Source: Actinoallomurus iriomotensis (GTDB lineage Bacteria > Actinomycetota > Actinomycetes > Streptosporangiales > Streptosporangiaceae). Taken from it: DNA of 64,000 nucleotides. Where the stretch lies: the NCBI RefSeq assembly GCF_030269445.1, contig NZ_BSTJ01000003.1:310001-374000 (forward strand), written 5' to 3'. Positions within the stretch are counted from its first letter, which is position 1; each line of letters opens with the position of its first letter. A program made the position numbers and the translations under genes. The notes below the pieces were generated by a model. The model worked only from the letters and a program-made list of their open reading frames with translations. It was not told the origin of the DNA and searched no databases. This document shows, piece by piece, positions 16,256 through 25,280 of the stretch.

Positions 16256-17433
16256 TGGGGGGCCTCCCGTACGGTGGCTGGCTCAGGGATTTCCTTCGCG
16301 GTCGCGGAGGTTGTCAACAACGGCAGGCGGATGGTGAACGTCGATCCGGAGCCTTCCTTGCTCCAGACGTTGACCTCGCCCCGATGCCGGGTCGCGGCGT
16401 GTTTGACGATGGCGAGCCCGAGGCCGGTGCCGCCGGTCTGGCGGGACCGCGCCGGGTCGACCCGATAGAAGCGTTCGAAGATGCGCTGCAGGTCCGCCTC
16501 CGGGATGCCGATGCCCTGGTCGGTCACGCTGATCTCCGCGTGCCGCTCATCGGCGAGCCGGGTGCAGACCACCACGCGTGTGTGCTCGGGGCTGTAGGCG
16601 ACGGCGTTGTCGATGAAGTTGCGCACCGCGGTGATGAGCAGTTCTTCGTCGCCGTGGACGTTGAGCCCCTCACGGCCACCGATGGCGAGGGTGATGTCCT
16701 TGGGTTCGGCCTTGAGCCGGCAGCGGTCCACGGCTTCGTGGACGACGTCGTCGAGGGACACCACCTTGGGTTCGGCCACCGGCTCGCCGCCCTGGAGGCG
16801 GGAGAGGGTGATCAGGTCCTGGACGACGTTCGTGAGGCGTACGGACTCGTGCTGCATGCGCTTGGCGAAGCGGCGCACGGCCTCGGGGTCGTCGGAGGCG
16901 TCCTCGATCGTCTCCGCCAGGAGCGAGAGGGCGCCGACCGGTGTCTTGAGCTCGTGGCTGACGTTGGCCACGAAGTCGCGGCGGATGGCCTCGACGCGGC
17001 GGAGCTCGGTCAGGTCCTCCGCGAGCACGAGGACGAGCCCGTTCGTGCCCATCGGCGCGACGCGGACCGCGAACCAGCGGCCCTCCCGCCGGCCGTGGAT
17101 GACCTCGATCTCCTCCTCGCGGATCTCTCCGTCGCGGCGTACGAGGCGGGCCATGGCCAGGAGGGCGTCGACGACGAGCCGATCACCGCTGACGAGGCCG
17201 AAGGCACGCGCGGCCGAGCTGGCCCGCAGGACGCGGTCCTCACGGTCGATCACCACCGCGGACGAGCGCAGGACGCTGAGCACCGAGGCGACGCCCGCGG
17301 GAACTCCCCCGGCCTGCGCGGGAGCGGCGGCTGGGCGCTGGGCACGCTCGCTGACGCGCACGGCCAGGGCGGTCACCAGACCGGTCACCAGGCCAGCGGC
17401 GCCGGCAAGAGTCGCGACAACCTCCACATCCAC
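16252..17433 (-). CDS. senX3: Sensor histidine kinase SenX3
   Basis: 393 residues. N-terminal membrane helix (VVATLAGAAGLVTGLVTALAV), a PAS-like domain at about 50-140 (VLRSSAVVIDREDRVL...), HisKA domain with the phospho-acceptor His in FVANVSHELKTPVGALS, and HATPase_c with N box FIDNAVAYSP, G1 VTDQGIGIPEADL and G2 GGTGLGLAIVKH. It phosphorylates RegX3 when phosphate is scarce; PhoU and the Pst transporter normally keep it inactive. It has a single membrane helix near the start, whereas mycobacterial SenX3 is usually given two. Coupled to regX3 by ATGA. Confidence 0.95.
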   Translation of the reverse strand: MDVEVVATLAGAAGLVTGLVTALAVRVSERAQRPAAAPAQAGGVPAGVASVLSVLRSSAVVIDREDRVLRASSAARAFGLVSGDRLVVDALLAMARLVRRDGEIREEEIEVIHGRREGRWFAVRVAPMGTNGLVLVLAEDLTELRRVEAIRRDFVANVSHELKTPVGALSLLAETIEDASDDPEAVRRFAKRMQHESVRLTNVVQDLITLSRLQGGEPVAEPKVVSLDDVVHEAVDRCRLKAEPKDITLAIGGREGLNVHGDEELLITAVRNFIDNAVAYSPEHTRVVVCTRLADERHAEISVTDQGIGIPEADLQRIFERFYRVDPARSRQTGGTGLGLAIVKHAATRHRGEVNVWSKEGSGSTFTIRLPLLTTSATAKEIPEPATVREAPQ

Positions 17434-17495
17434 ATCTTGGATCGTAGGCGGGGCCGTGGCCAGCTCTGGCCCCGCATGCGCCTACCTGCAAGTAC

Positions 17496-17517
17496 GTTCG
17501 CACAAAGTTAACCTGTC
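17496..17517. promoter_or_regulatory. PHO box-like direct repeat
   Basis: Two adjacent 11-bp units, GTTCGCACAAA (17496-17506) and GTTAACCTGTC (17507-17517), have the spacing and GTTCA-like starts of actinobacterial PHO boxes, and a further GTTCACGG lies about a turn downstream. It sits in the senX3/phoU divergent promoter region, where autoregulation by the RegX3/PhoP-type regulator is expected. Confidence 0.6.
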
Positions 17518-17601
17518 CCTCCACAGCCGTTCACGGCCGACGACCATCCTGCTATCCGGATAAAACTGCCTACTGAGCCGCCAAAAACCGTAAGGAATCA
17601 G

Positions 17602-18267
17602 ATGCGAGACGCTTACCACGAGGAGCTGGACGGTCTCTCCGACAAGCTCGTGGAGATGACGCGGTTGGTGCGGTCGGCGATGGCCCGCGCCAGCACCGCC
17701 CTGCTCGACGCCGACCTGCGCCTCGCCGAAGAAGTGATCAGCGCCGACGAGCACGTCAACAAGCTCGAGACGGACATCGAGGAGACCGTCTTCGAGCTGA
17801 TGGCCCGCCAGCAGCCGGTCGCCAGCGACCTGCGGACCCTCATCACCTCCCTGCGCATGAGCGGTGACCTGGAGCGGATGGGCGATCTCGCCGTCCACCT
17901 GGCCAAGACCGCGCGGCGGCGCCACCCGGAGTCGGCCATCCCGCCGGAGCTGCACGCGACCGTCCTGGAGATGGGCCAGATCGCCGAGCGCATGATCGCC
18001 AAGGCCGGCAGCGTGATCGCCTCGCAGGACGTCCAGATGGGCCTCGAACTGGACGCCGACGACGACCAGATGGACCGGCTGCACCGCCGGCTGTTCGACT
18101 CGATGCTGTCGCCGAAGTGGCGGCACGGCGTAGAGCCGGCCGTGGACATCTCGCTGGCCGGGCGCTACTTCGAACGCTTCGCCGACCACGCGGTGCACGT
18201 CGCGGAGGACGTCGTCTACCTGGTCACCGGGCAGCACCCCGAGGACATCGGCGAAGTCGCGGACTGA
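17602..18267 (+). CDS. phoU: Phosphate-transport regulatory protein PhoU
   Basis: 221 residues, two three-helix PhoU repeats: ELDGLSDKLVEMTRLVRSAM...EHVNKLETDIEE in the first and MGQIAERMIAKAGSVI...HRRLFDSM in the second. The conserved acidic/His metal-cluster segments (ADEHVNKLETDIEE; RYFERFADHAVHVAEDVVYLVTG) are present. PhoU conveys the state of the Pst transporter to the sensor kinase and limits phosphate uptake. Divergent from senX3 across a 168-bp gap containing a PHO box. Length is normal. Confidence 0.96.
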   Translation: MRDAYHEELDGLSDKLVEMTRLVRSAMARASTALLDADLRLAEEVISADEHVNKLETDIEETVFELMARQQPVASDLRTLITSLRMSGDLERMGDLAVHLAKTARRRHPESAIPPELHATVLEMGQIAERMIAKAGSVIASQDVQMGLELDADDDQMDRLHRRLFDSMLSPKWRHGVEPAVDISLAGRYFERFADHAVHVAEDVVYLVTGQHPEDIGEVAD

Positions 18268-18284
18268 CCCGCCGCCCGTACGCG

Positions 18285-18312
18285 AGAGGCCCCGGCGATC
18301 GCCGGGGCCTCT
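18285..18312 (+). terminator. Perfect 14-bp-arm hairpin terminator
   Basis: A perfect palindrome, AGAGGCCCCGGCGA followed by its complement, starts 18 bases after the phoU stop and ends in CTTCCG on the plus strand. It serves phoU and, on the other strand, the convergent VOC-protein gene. Confidence 0.85.
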
Positions 18313-18351
18313 TCCGTCGCGGAGTCCCGCCCCGGCCGGGGATCGCGCCGC

Positions 18352-18729
18352 TCACCAGCCGAGCAGGAAGAGGCAGAACAGGTGCCCGTGCGGGTCCCGC
18401 ATCACCCGGACGCCCTCCGGCGTGGGCTGGTGCTCCTCCACCGTCGCCCCCAACGCCACGGCCCGCGCCACCTCGGCGTCGAGGTCGTCGACGAGGACGT
18501 CGAGGTGCGCCTGCATCTGAGGGGTCCCGGGGCGCGGCGGCCAGACCGGCGGGACGTGGTCCGGTTCGAGCTGGAAGCTCAGGCCGGGCCGCTCCTCGTC
18601 GGCGAAGCGCAGCCGGACCCACTCCGGCTCGCGGCTCACCTCGGTCATGCCGAGCAGGTCACGGTAGAAGTCGGCGAGCGCGGGCGGATCCGGCGTGCCG
18701 AGGACGAAGGCCCTGAGTGTCGTGCTCAT
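18352..18729 (-). CDS. VOC-family (glyoxalase/bleomycin-resistance fold) protein
   Basis: 125 residues from ATG 18729 (MSTTLRAFVLG). Two betaalphabetabetabeta modules: residues 5-60 (LGTPDPPALADFYRDLLGMTEV) and 68-125 (MQAHLDVLVDDLDAEVARAVALGATV, then VRVMRDPHGHLFCLF). The metal-ligand positions hold His (AHLDVLV) and the segment DPHGHLFCL replaces the usual DPxGNxFEL glutamate by Cys, so a metal-dependent activity is not assured. Likely a small-molecule binding or isomerase-type enzyme. It stands alone on the minus strand. Confidence 0.85.
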   Translation of the reverse strand: MSTTLRAFVLGTPDPPALADFYRDLLGMTEVSREPEWVRLRFADEERPGLSFQLEPDHVPPVWPPRPGTPQMQAHLDVLVDDLDAEVARAVALGATVEEHQPTPEGVRVMRDPHGHLFCLFLLGW

Positions 18730-18923
18730 CGCGGCATGCTTCCAGCCGGAAACCGACGGCACAACACGCCCACGTCCGGTACGGACACGCGGCGCCGGCT
18801 CGGCGGAGGGGCGGCCGACCTCGGCCGAACGGTGGCGGCGATCGATCTTCTCGGGGTGAGATCGTCCGGGTGAGGGCGGCGCCTGACGCGTCGCCGGGTA
18901 ATGACGGGGAGCGAGGCGACGCC

Positions 18924-19571
18924 ATGGTCAGCGGACGAGAGCCGGTCCGCCGCCGGACGGGCGGGTGGTCCTGGGCCGGACCGGCCGTCGTCGCGGGCCT
19001 CGTACTCGCACCGGCGGGCGGATGCACGACGGAAAGATCCAGCGTGGCGAATCCGCCCAAGGCCCACGAAGCGCCGTTACCGACGGTGCACTACTCGTTC
19101 GGGACACAGCCCCCGCCGTGGACCAAGCCGCTCAACGAGGCGGGTGGCGCCGACGCCGCCGGGCTCGCCATGGGCCCGGCGGCGGGCACCGCCCGGCGCT
19201 TCGACAGCCATCTCGACATCTTCGCGAACGGCAGGCCCATCCGGGTCACCCCCGGTCTGGGGGTGGATGGAAGGCTCCTCTCCGAGGTGCGCACGCGCGG
19301 CAAGGGCATCCTGGTCGTCGCGTCCTCGGACCCCGGCAAACGCTTCACCCTGGGGCAGGTGTTCATGGAGTGGGGCGTGCGCCTCGAGCCGGCGCACCTC
19401 GGCGGGTTCACGGCCGACGCGGAGCACTCGCTCACCGCCTACGTCGACGGCGTCGAGCGGACCGGCGACCCGGCGATGATCGCGCTTCTTCCGCACCGTG
19501 AGATAACGCTGGTCTACGGAGCGCCCCCGCGCAGGATCCCCACGAGCTACGCCTTCCCGCGAGGGGAGTGA
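18924..19571 (+). CDS. Secreted lipoprotein of unknown function
   Basis: 215 residues from ATG 18924. A twin-Arg-containing signal region (RRRTGGWSWAGPAVVAGLV) is followed by a lipobox ending GGC. The mature part has FTLGQVFMEWGVRL at about 140, then LTAYVDGVERTGDPAMIAL and HREITLVYG near the end, a pattern seen in a family of small actinobacterial exported proteins where the last 80 residues form a conserved domain. No activity is assigned to it. A clear terminator follows at 19682. Confidence 0.75.
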   Translation: MVSGREPVRRRTGGWSWAGPAVVAGLVLAPAGGCTTERSSVANPPKAHEAPLPTVHYSFGTQPPPWTKPLNEAGGADAAGLAMGPAAGTARRFDSHLDIFANGRPIRVTPGLGVDGRLLSEVRTRGKGILVVASSDPGKRFTLGQVFMEWGVRLEPAHLGGFTADAEHSLTAYVDGVERTGDPAMIALLPHREITLVYGAPPRRIPTSYAFPRGE

Positions 19572-19681
19572 GGATCGCGGCGCCCTCCCGGGAGAGGTGG
19601 TCACCCGCGATGGCGGCCGGTGCGACGAGGGGCGAGGCCGCGAACGCCGCCGCGACGGCCGTGGAAACCAGTCGCGCACGC

Positions 19682-19724
19682 GGCCCTCTCATCTGCGGAA
19701 GATACGCAGGTGAGAGGGCCTTTT
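19682..19724 (+). terminator. Rho-independent terminator
   Basis: Arms GGCCCTCTCATCTGCG (19682-19697) and CGCAGGTGAGAGGGCC (19705-19720) pair with one G-T position, and TTTT follows on the plus strand; AAAA precedes it, so it also works for gpmA on the minus strand. Confidence 0.9.
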
Positions 19725-19735
19725 CATGATCAGAA

Positions 19736-20482
19736 CTACTTCTTGCCCTGGTTCTTGACCGCCTCGATGGACGCCTCCGCGGCCGCCGGGTCGAGGTACT
19801 CGCCGCCCTTCTTGCGCGGCTCGAAGTCGTCGTCGAGCTCGTACAGCAGCGGGATGCCGGTCGGGATGTTCAGGCCCGCGATGTCCTCGTCGGAGATGCC
19901 GTCGAGGTGCTTGACGAGCGCCCGGATGGAGTTGCCGTGCGCCGCGAGCAGCACGGTCCTGCCTGCGGCGAGGTCCGGGACGATCGCGTCGTACCAGTAC
20001 GGCAGCAGCCGGTCCACCACGTCCGCGAGGCACTCGGTGCGCGGGATGAGCTCCGACGGCAGGAGCGCGTAGCGCGCGTCGTTGACCTGGGAGAGCGGGT
20101 CGTCGTCCGCGATCGGCGGAGGCGGCGTGTCGTAGGAGCGGCGCCAGGTCATGAACTGCTCCTCGCCGAACTCCTCGAGCGTCTGCTTCTTGTTCTTGCC
20201 CTGCAGCGCGCCGTAGTGCCGCTCGTTGAGCCGCCAGGACCGCCGGACCGGGATCCACAGCTGCTCCGCCGCGTCGAGCGCGATGTTGGCCGTGCGGATC
20301 GCGCGCTTGAGCACCGACGTGTGCACGACGTCGAGCTTCAGGTCGGCGTCGAGCAGCAGGTCACCCCCGTTGACCGCCTCTTCTTCGCCCTTCTCGGACA
20401 GGTCGACGTCAACCCAGCCGGTGAACAGGTTCTCGGCGTTCCAGACGCTCTCTCCGTGCCGGAGAAGTACCAATGTCGCCAT
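19736..20482 (-). CDS. gpmA: 2,3-bisphosphoglycerate-dependent phosphoglycerate mutase
   Basis: 248 residues. The catalytic [20 protein letters not shown] motif with the phospho-His is at residues 4-23, the second Arg/Glu site in [14 protein letters not shown], and the second His in [19 protein letters not shown]. It interconverts 3- and 2-phosphoglycerate in glycolysis and gluconeogenesis. Ends [19 protein letters not shown], a normal length. Same strand as the upstream mshA-ybjN genes, matching the conserved order mshA-ybjN-gpm-senX3, although a DUF574 methyltransferase gene is inserted before it. Confidence 0.97.
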   Translation of the reverse strand: MATLVLLRHGESVWNAENLFTGWVDVDLSEKGEEEAVNGGDLLLDADLKLDVVHTSVLKRAIRTANIALDAAEQLWIPVRRSWRLNERHYGALQGKNKKQTLEEFGEEQFMTWRRSYDTPPPPIADDDPLSQVNDARYALLPSELIPRTECLADVVDRLLPYWYDAIVPDLAAGRTVLLAAHGNSIRALVKHLDGISDEDIAGLNIPTGIPLLYELDDDFEPRKKGGEYLDPAAAEASIEAVKNQGKK

Positions 20483-20554
20483 AGCCAGCGAGCCTACTGG
20501 GTGGACCTTCTCCGCCGGAAAACGCGGGTCGCCCTCGGCGTACGCGCCGCGGGC

Positions 20555-21367
20555 TCAGGCCTTGCGGGCGACCCCGGCCAGGAAGTACGGACGGCGGTAC
20601 TTGTCGGCGATACGGCGGGTCTCCACCGAGTCCGGGCGCCACTGGGCGACGTTGACCACGCCGGGTTCGAGGAGTTCCAGATCGCCGAAGAAGCCGCGGA
20701 TGCGGTCCGGCGTACGGGCCACGATGGGCATCGTGGAGTGGCGGTAGACCTCGGTGACGCCGGGCACCGAGTCGGGAAGCGCGTCGCCGCAGACATGGCT
20801 CAGCACGAGGTGACCGCCCGGCGGCAGCGCTTCGCGGAACCGCGCCACGACCGCCTCGGGGTCGTCGGCGTCCGTGAGGAAGTGCACGATCGCCAGCAGC
20901 AGGATCGCGATCGGCTGGTCGAAGTCGAGGCGCTTGCGCACCTCGGGGTCGTCCAGGATCTCCTCGGGGTGGCGCATGTCGGCCTGGACGATGTCGACGT
21001 TCTGGGCGCCGCCGAGGATGGCGCGGCCGTGGGTGAGCACGACCGGGTCGTTGTCCACGTAGACCACGCGGGCGTCCGGAGCGACGCGCTGGGCCACCTC
21101 GTGGACGTTGTTCTGGGTCGGCAGGCCCGTGCCGACATCGAGGAACTGCCGGGTGCCGGTCTCGGCCAGGTGGCGTACGGCGCGGCCCATGAACGCCCGG
21201 TTCTGCTGGGCCGCGAGCCGGATCTGCGGCGCGAACTCCAGGGCCTTCTCGGCGGCCTCCCGGTCGGCGCCGAAATTGTCCTTGCCGCCCAGGTAGTAGT
21301 CGTACATCCGGGCGACGTTGGGGGTGCTCAGGTCGACCTCGCGTGGCTCCCCGGCCCGGTCATCCAT
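20555..21367 (-). CDS. SAM-dependent methyltransferase, DUF574 family
   Basis: 270 residues from ATG 21367 (MDDRAGEPREVDLSTPNVAR). The N-terminal ARMYDYYLGGKDNF motif is diagnostic of the S-adenosyl methyltransferase family PF04672 expanded in actinomycetes. The SAM site is QFLDVGTGLPTQNNVHEVA, and VYVDNDPVVLTHGRA supplies the acidic ribose ligand. The family is numerous in streptomycetes; substrates are mostly unknown. It lies between ybjN and gpmA, same strand. Confidence 0.92.
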   Translation of the reverse strand: MDDRAGEPREVDLSTPNVARMYDYYLGGKDNFGADREAAEKALEFAPQIRLAAQQNRAFMGRAVRHLAETGTRQFLDVGTGLPTQNNVHEVAQRVAPDARVVYVDNDPVVLTHGRAILGGAQNVDIVQADMRHPEEILDDPEVRKRLDFDQPIAILLLAIVHFLTDADDPEAVVARFREALPPGGHLVLSHVCGDALPDSVPGVTEVYRHSTMPIVARTPDRIRGFFGDLELLEPGVVNVAQWRPDSVETRRIADKYRRPYFLAGVARKA

Positions 21368-21460
21368 GACGTACCCCCGTTCGATCCGAGCTGCCGGACA
21401 GAACTCAACCACCACTCGCCACGATCAGTAACGGAACCGTACAGAAAACTGAAACGCGTT

Positions 21461-21952
21461 TCAATCGCCCGCACCGAGGATGATCCGGGCGAACGGCTGG
21501 AGGTTGGCGAGGCTCTCACCGCGCTTGACCCGCCAGTCCCACTCCCGCTGGATCGAGCCGGCGAATCCGATCTCCAGCGCGCGGTCGAAGTTGTCGTCGG
21601 AGTAGGTGAGCACGCAGCCGAGGATGCGGTCGATCTCCTCGGGCGTCACCGCCGACAGGGGCAGCCGGCCGACCAGGTAGACGTCACCGGTCTCGTCCAG
21701 CGCGAACGCCACGCCGTACATCCCGCCGTTCTTGCGGAGCAGGAACCGGTAGAACTCCTCGTGGTTCTCGTCCGGCTGACGGCAGAAGAACGCCTCGACG
21801 TGCAGGCTGTGCCCGCCGACGATGAGCCAGGTCATCGTGGCGAGCTTGTGCTGCCCGGGCAGCTTGACCAGGTAGGCGCCGGCGCGCGGCCGTTCGTACT
21901 CCAGCCCCTGATCGTCCAGGATCGCCTTGAGTGACGTGTCCGCCTCGCTCAT
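21461..21952 (-). CDS. YbjN-domain protein
   Basis: 163 residues (start at the second ATG, MSEADTSLKAILDDQGLEY). The YbjN fold is recognisable from VKLPGQHKLATMTWLIVGGHSL, EEFYRFLLRKNGGMYGVAFALDETGDVYLVGRLPL and TPEEIDRILGCVL. The family has no firm biochemical role; it is structurally related to type III secretion chaperones. It follows mshA directly, as in mycobacteria (Rv0486-Rv0487), which supports the synteny. Confidence 0.9.
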   Translation of the reverse strand: MSEADTSLKAILDDQGLEYERPRAGAYLVKLPGQHKLATMTWLIVGGHSLHVEAFFCRQPDENHEEFYRFLLRKNGGMYGVAFALDETGDVYLVGRLPLSAVTPEEIDRILGCVLTYSDDNFDRALEIGFAGSIQREWDWRVKRGESLANLQPFARIILGAGD

Positions 21953-22002
21953 CATCGCTCCTCGGGTCGCTCTGGAAAGCCTCCATCATGTACGACGGGC
22001 GC

Positions 22003-23265
22003 TCACGCCGACGCGGCCATCGCCCGCTCCCCCACCGCCTGGGTGTAGACCTCCAGCAGCCGGTCGACCGTCGTCTGCCAGCCGAACGCCCTGCTGTGCC
22101 GTACGGCGGCAGCGGACATCCGGCGCAGCCGGCCCGGAGCGCCGAGCAGGTCGGCCAGCACGCGGGCGTAGTCGACCGGGTCGTGTCCGCGGACGAGCAC
22201 CCCGGACTCGCCGTCGCGCACGGCCGTGCGCAGGCCGCCGACCCCGGCCGCGACCACGGGCGTGCCGCACGCCTGCGACTCGACCGCGACCAGCCCGAAC
22301 GACTCGCTGTGCGACGGCACGACGGTGACGTCGGCCGCGCGGTACCAGTCGGCCAGCTCGGCCTGGGGACACGGCGGCTCGAAGCGCATGACGTCGGCGA
22401 CGCCCAGGCGCGCGGCGAGTTCGACCAGCTCCGTGGGCCGCGTACGGCCCGAGCCGCTGGGGCCGCCCACGACGGTGACGAGCAGGCGCTCGCGCAGGCG
22501 CGGTTCGCGCTCCACCAGCGCGGCCGCGGCGCGGACGAGCACGTCCGGGGCCTTCAGCGGCTGGATGCGGCCGACGAACAGCAGCATCGCGCGGTCCCGC
22601 GGCACACCGAGGCGATGGCGCGCCTCCTCGGTGTCCTCCGGCGTGAACGTCCGCAGGTCGACGCCGGGCAGGACGGTCTGCACCTGATGCGGATCGGCGT
22701 CGTACAGCGTGCGGAGCTGCTCCGCCTCGTCGGCCGTGTTGGCGATCAGGCGGTCGGCGCTCTCGACGACCCGCTGCTCGCCCAGGACCCGGCCGAGCGG
22801 CTCCGGCGCGTCGCCGTCGGCGAGCGCGGCGTTCTTGACCTTGGCGAGCGTGTGCATCGAGTGGACCAGCGGGACACCCCAGCGCAGGCGCGCGGCGTGG
22901 CCCGCCTGCCCGGAGAGCCAGTAGTGGGAGTGGATCAGGTCGTAGTGGCCGGGCTCATGGGCGGCCTCGGTGCGCAGCAGGCCCGAGGTGAACGCGCACA
23001 TCTGGCGCGGCAGCTCCGACTTGTCCAGTTCCTCCAGCGGTCCGGCGGTGACGTGCCGGACCATCACGCCAGGTGCCAGCTCGACGTCCGGCGGCAGCGC
23101 CCGTGAGGTCGCCCGCGTGAACAGGTCGACCTCGATGCCGCGTTCCGCCAGCCGCTTGGCGACCTCGACGATGTAGACGTTCATTCCCCCGGCGTCCCCC
23201 GTACCCGGCTGGTCCAGGGGCGACGTATGAACACTGATCGTCGCCACCCGGGCAAGACGTGACAC
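22003..23265 (-). CDS. mshA: D-inositol-3-phosphate glycosyltransferase (mycothiol biosynthesis)
   Basis: About 420 residues from GTG 23265, which has GGAGG 8 bases upstream; a GTG at 23274 is the alternative. A GT-B glycosyltransferase of family 4: N-terminal domain with [21 protein letters not shown] and [12 protein letters not shown]-terminal domain with [16 protein letters not shown] and the [25 protein letters not shown] donor motif. It joins UDP-GlcNAc to inositol 3-phosphate in the first step of mycothiol formation, so the host is a mycothiol-producing actinobacterium. Divergent from an SDR gene. Confidence 0.95.
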   Translation of the reverse strand: MSRLARVATISVHTSPLDQPGTGDAGGMNVYIVEVAKRLAERGIEVDLFTRATSRALPPDVELAPGVMVRHVTAGPLEELDKSELPRQMCAFTSGLLRTEAAHEPGHYDLIHSHYWLSGQAGHAARLRWGVPLVHSMHTLAKVKNAALADGDAPEPLGRVLGEQRVVESADRLIANTADEAEQLRTLYDADPHQVQTVLPGVDLRTFTPEDTEEARHRLGVPRDRAMLLFVGRIQPLKAPDVLVRAAAALVEREPRLRERLLVTVVGGPSGSGRTRPTELVELAARLGVADVMRFEPPCPQAELADWYRAADVTVVPSHSESFGLVAVESQACGTPVVAAGVGGLRTAVRDGESGVLVRGHDPVDYARVLADLLGAPGRLRRMSAAAVRHSRAFGWQTTVDRLLEVYTQAVGERAMAASA

Positions 23266-23356
23266 GGACACCACCTCCGATAAGAGAACCTATCCACCGC
23301 AACGCGACATTCCCCCGCCGGGTGTCCCCGGTCGGCCCGGCCGCAAACGGGCTGCG

Positions 23357-24130
23357 ATGATGGCTCCCGTGCGTAAGACAGCAGTGGTGACCGGGGCGAG
23401 CAGCGGCATCGGCGCGGCGACCGCACGCCGGCTCGCCGCCGAGGGATTCGACGTCGTACTGGCCGCGCGCCGGCTCGACCGCCTCGAGAAGCTCAAGGTG
23501 GAGATCGACGCCGCGGATCCGGCCGGGCGCCGTCCCGCCACGGTTCACGCGCTCGACGTGACCTCGGCGGAGTCGGTCGCCGCCCTGGCCGAGGCCGTGC
23601 GCGGCTGCCACGTGCTGGTCAACAACGCCGGTGGGGCGTTCGGCCTGGACCCGGTGTCGGCCGCCGACCCCGACGACTGGCAGCGCATGTACGACACCAA
23701 CGTGCTCGGCCTGATGCGCATCACGAAGGCGCTGCTGCCGAAGCTGGTCGAGAGCGGCGCCGGCCACATCGTCAACATCACCTCGCTCGCCGGGCACGCG
23801 GTGTACGAGGGCGGCGCCGGCTACACCGCCGCCAAGCACGCCGCCGCCGCGGTCAACGACACGCTCCGCCTGGAGCTGTACGACCAGCCGGTCCGCGTCA
23901 CCGAGATCGCGCCCGGCATGGTGGAGACCGAGGAGTTCTCGCTGGTCCGTTTCAAGGGCGACGCGGACAAGGCGGCCAAGACGTACGAGGGCGTCGCCGA
24001 GCCGCTGGTCGCCGATGACATCGCCGACTGCGTCGCCTGGGCGGTGACCCGGCCCGCGCACGTCAACATCGACCGCATCGACGTGAAGCCGCGCGCCCAG
24101 GCCGCCCCGCACAAGGTCCACCGGGTCTGA
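23357..24130 (+). CDS. SDR-family NAD(P)-dependent oxidoreductase
   Basis: 257 residues. Classical SDR: cofactor motif TGASSGIGAATARRL, dinucleotide-preference segment AARRLDR (basic, NADP-type), NNAG motif in LVNNAGGAFGLD, catalytic Ser in NITSLAGHAV, and the catalytic YTAAKHA. It resembles the YdfG-type 3-hydroxy-acid/serine dehydrogenases. The MMAPV start may instead be the GTG four codons later. It is separated from the next methyltransferase gene by 16 bp and is probably co-transcribed. Confidence 0.9.
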   Translation: MMAPVRKTAVVTGASSGIGAATARRLAAEGFDVVLAARRLDRLEKLKVEIDAADPAGRRPATVHALDVTSAESVAALAEAVRGCHVLVNNAGGAFGLDPVSAADPDDWQRMYDTNVLGLMRITKALLPKLVESGAGHIVNITSLAGHAVYEGGAGYTAAKHAAAAVNDTLRLELYDQPVRVTEIAPGMVETEEFSLVRFKGDADKAAKTYEGVAEPLVADDIADCVAWAVTRPAHVNIDRIDVKPRAQAAPHKVHRV

Positions 24131-24146
24131 GGGACCGCGCCGGCGC

Positions 24147-25280
24147 ATGCCTCGGGCACGGCGTCCCGAGGGGACGATCACACGGGGGAAGACGGCGCCC
24201 AACCGGCTGCGCCGCGTCGACCGCTGGATCGTCCGCGTTCACGGCCCGCAACTGCGCCGCCAGGAACGGCCGCTCGTCGTGGACCTGGGGTACGGCGCGT
24301 CACCGATCACGACCGTCGAGCTGTTCGGCCGGCTCCGCGCGGTGCATCCGCGGGTCGAGGTCGTCGGCATCGAGATCGACCCGGACCGCGTCGCGGCGGC
24401 CCGGCCGTACGAACGGGAGGGGCTGTCGTTCCGGCTCGGCGGCTTCGAGCTGCCGGTGGAACGGCCGCCGGCGCTGATCCGTGCGTTCAACGTGCTGCGG
24501 CAGTACGAGGAGGCCGAGGCCTGGCAGGCCTGGGACCGCCTGTGCGCGGGCCTGGCCCCCGGCGGTGTGCTCGTGGAGGGCACCTGCGACGAGATCGGCC
24601 GCCGCGCGGTGTGGGTGTCCCTGCGCCGTACGACCGGTGAGGCCCCGGCCCGCGCGGACGTGCCGGCGGCGCGTGGCCCGGTGGAGGCCGGCGGCCTGTG
24701 GGGACGGAGCGGCAGGTGGGAACAGAGTGCCCGGCGGGAGCCCGGAAGCTCGTGGGAGGCGGAAGGTGGGCCAGCGGCGGCCGGCCCGTGGGAACCGAGC
24801 GGCCGAGGGGAATCCGGTAGCGCGCGGGAGGCGGGAGGCAGGCCAGAGACGGCCGGCCCGTGGGAGTCCGGCAACGCGCGCGAGGCGTCCCGGCGTCGTG
24901 GGCCGGGCGGCCGGCGGACGGTGCCGCGCCCGCGCGACGGCGAGCCGGCCGGCGTACCGCAGACGATCACGTTCGCGGCGCACCTCCCGACGCTGTCCCG
25001 TCCCTCGGACCTGACCGAACGGCTGCCCAAGACGCTGATCCACCGCAACGTGCCCGGAGAGCCGGTGCACGCGCTGCTGACCGCCTTCGACCGCGCGTGG
25101 GCCAGTGCGGCGCCCCGCTCGGTGTTCGGCCCGCGCCAGCGGTGGATCGCGGCGGTGGAGTTGCTCTCCCGCGAGTTCCCGGTGCACACCACCCCGCCAC
25201 TCGGCGGCCGGGGACGGTGGCGTCTCGGCGAGGTGACCGTCCCCTGGCCCACCGTCGCTCCACGACCAGGTGGCCTTTGA
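24147..25280 (+). CDS. Class I methyltransferase with a low-complexity insertion
   Basis: 377 residues. Residues 1-175 form a Rossmann SAM-binding domain: RPLVVDLGYGASPITTVELF (motif I), VEVVGIEIDPDRV (acidic loop), and a later LAPGGVLVEGTCDEIGRRA. Between about 175 and 270 lies a Gly/Glu/Arg/Trp-rich insert built from imperfect units (REAGGRPETAGPWESG-like, repeated about four times). The fold resumes with PQTITFAAHLPTLSRPSDL and ends WAAVELLSREFPVHT-like sequence. Family members in relatives lack the insert as far as I know. Substrate unknown. Confidence 0.8.
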   Translation: MPRARRPEGTITRGKTAPNRLRRVDRWIVRVHGPQLRRQERPLVVDLGYGASPITTVELFGRLRAVHPRVEVVGIEIDPDRVAAARPYEREGLSFRLGGFELPVERPPALIRAFNVLRQYEEAEAWQAWDRLCAGLAPGGVLVEGTCDEIGRRAVWVSLRRTTGEAPARADVPAARGPVEAGGLWGRSGRWEQSARREPGSSWEAEGGPAAAGPWEPSGRGESGSAREAGGRPETAGPWESGNAREASRRRGPGGRRTVPRPRDGEPAGVPQTITFAAHLPTLSRPSDLTERLPKTLIHRNVPGEPVHALLTAFDRAWASAAPRSVFGPRQRWIAAVELLSREFPVHTTPPLGGRGRWRLGEVTVPWPTVAPRPGGL

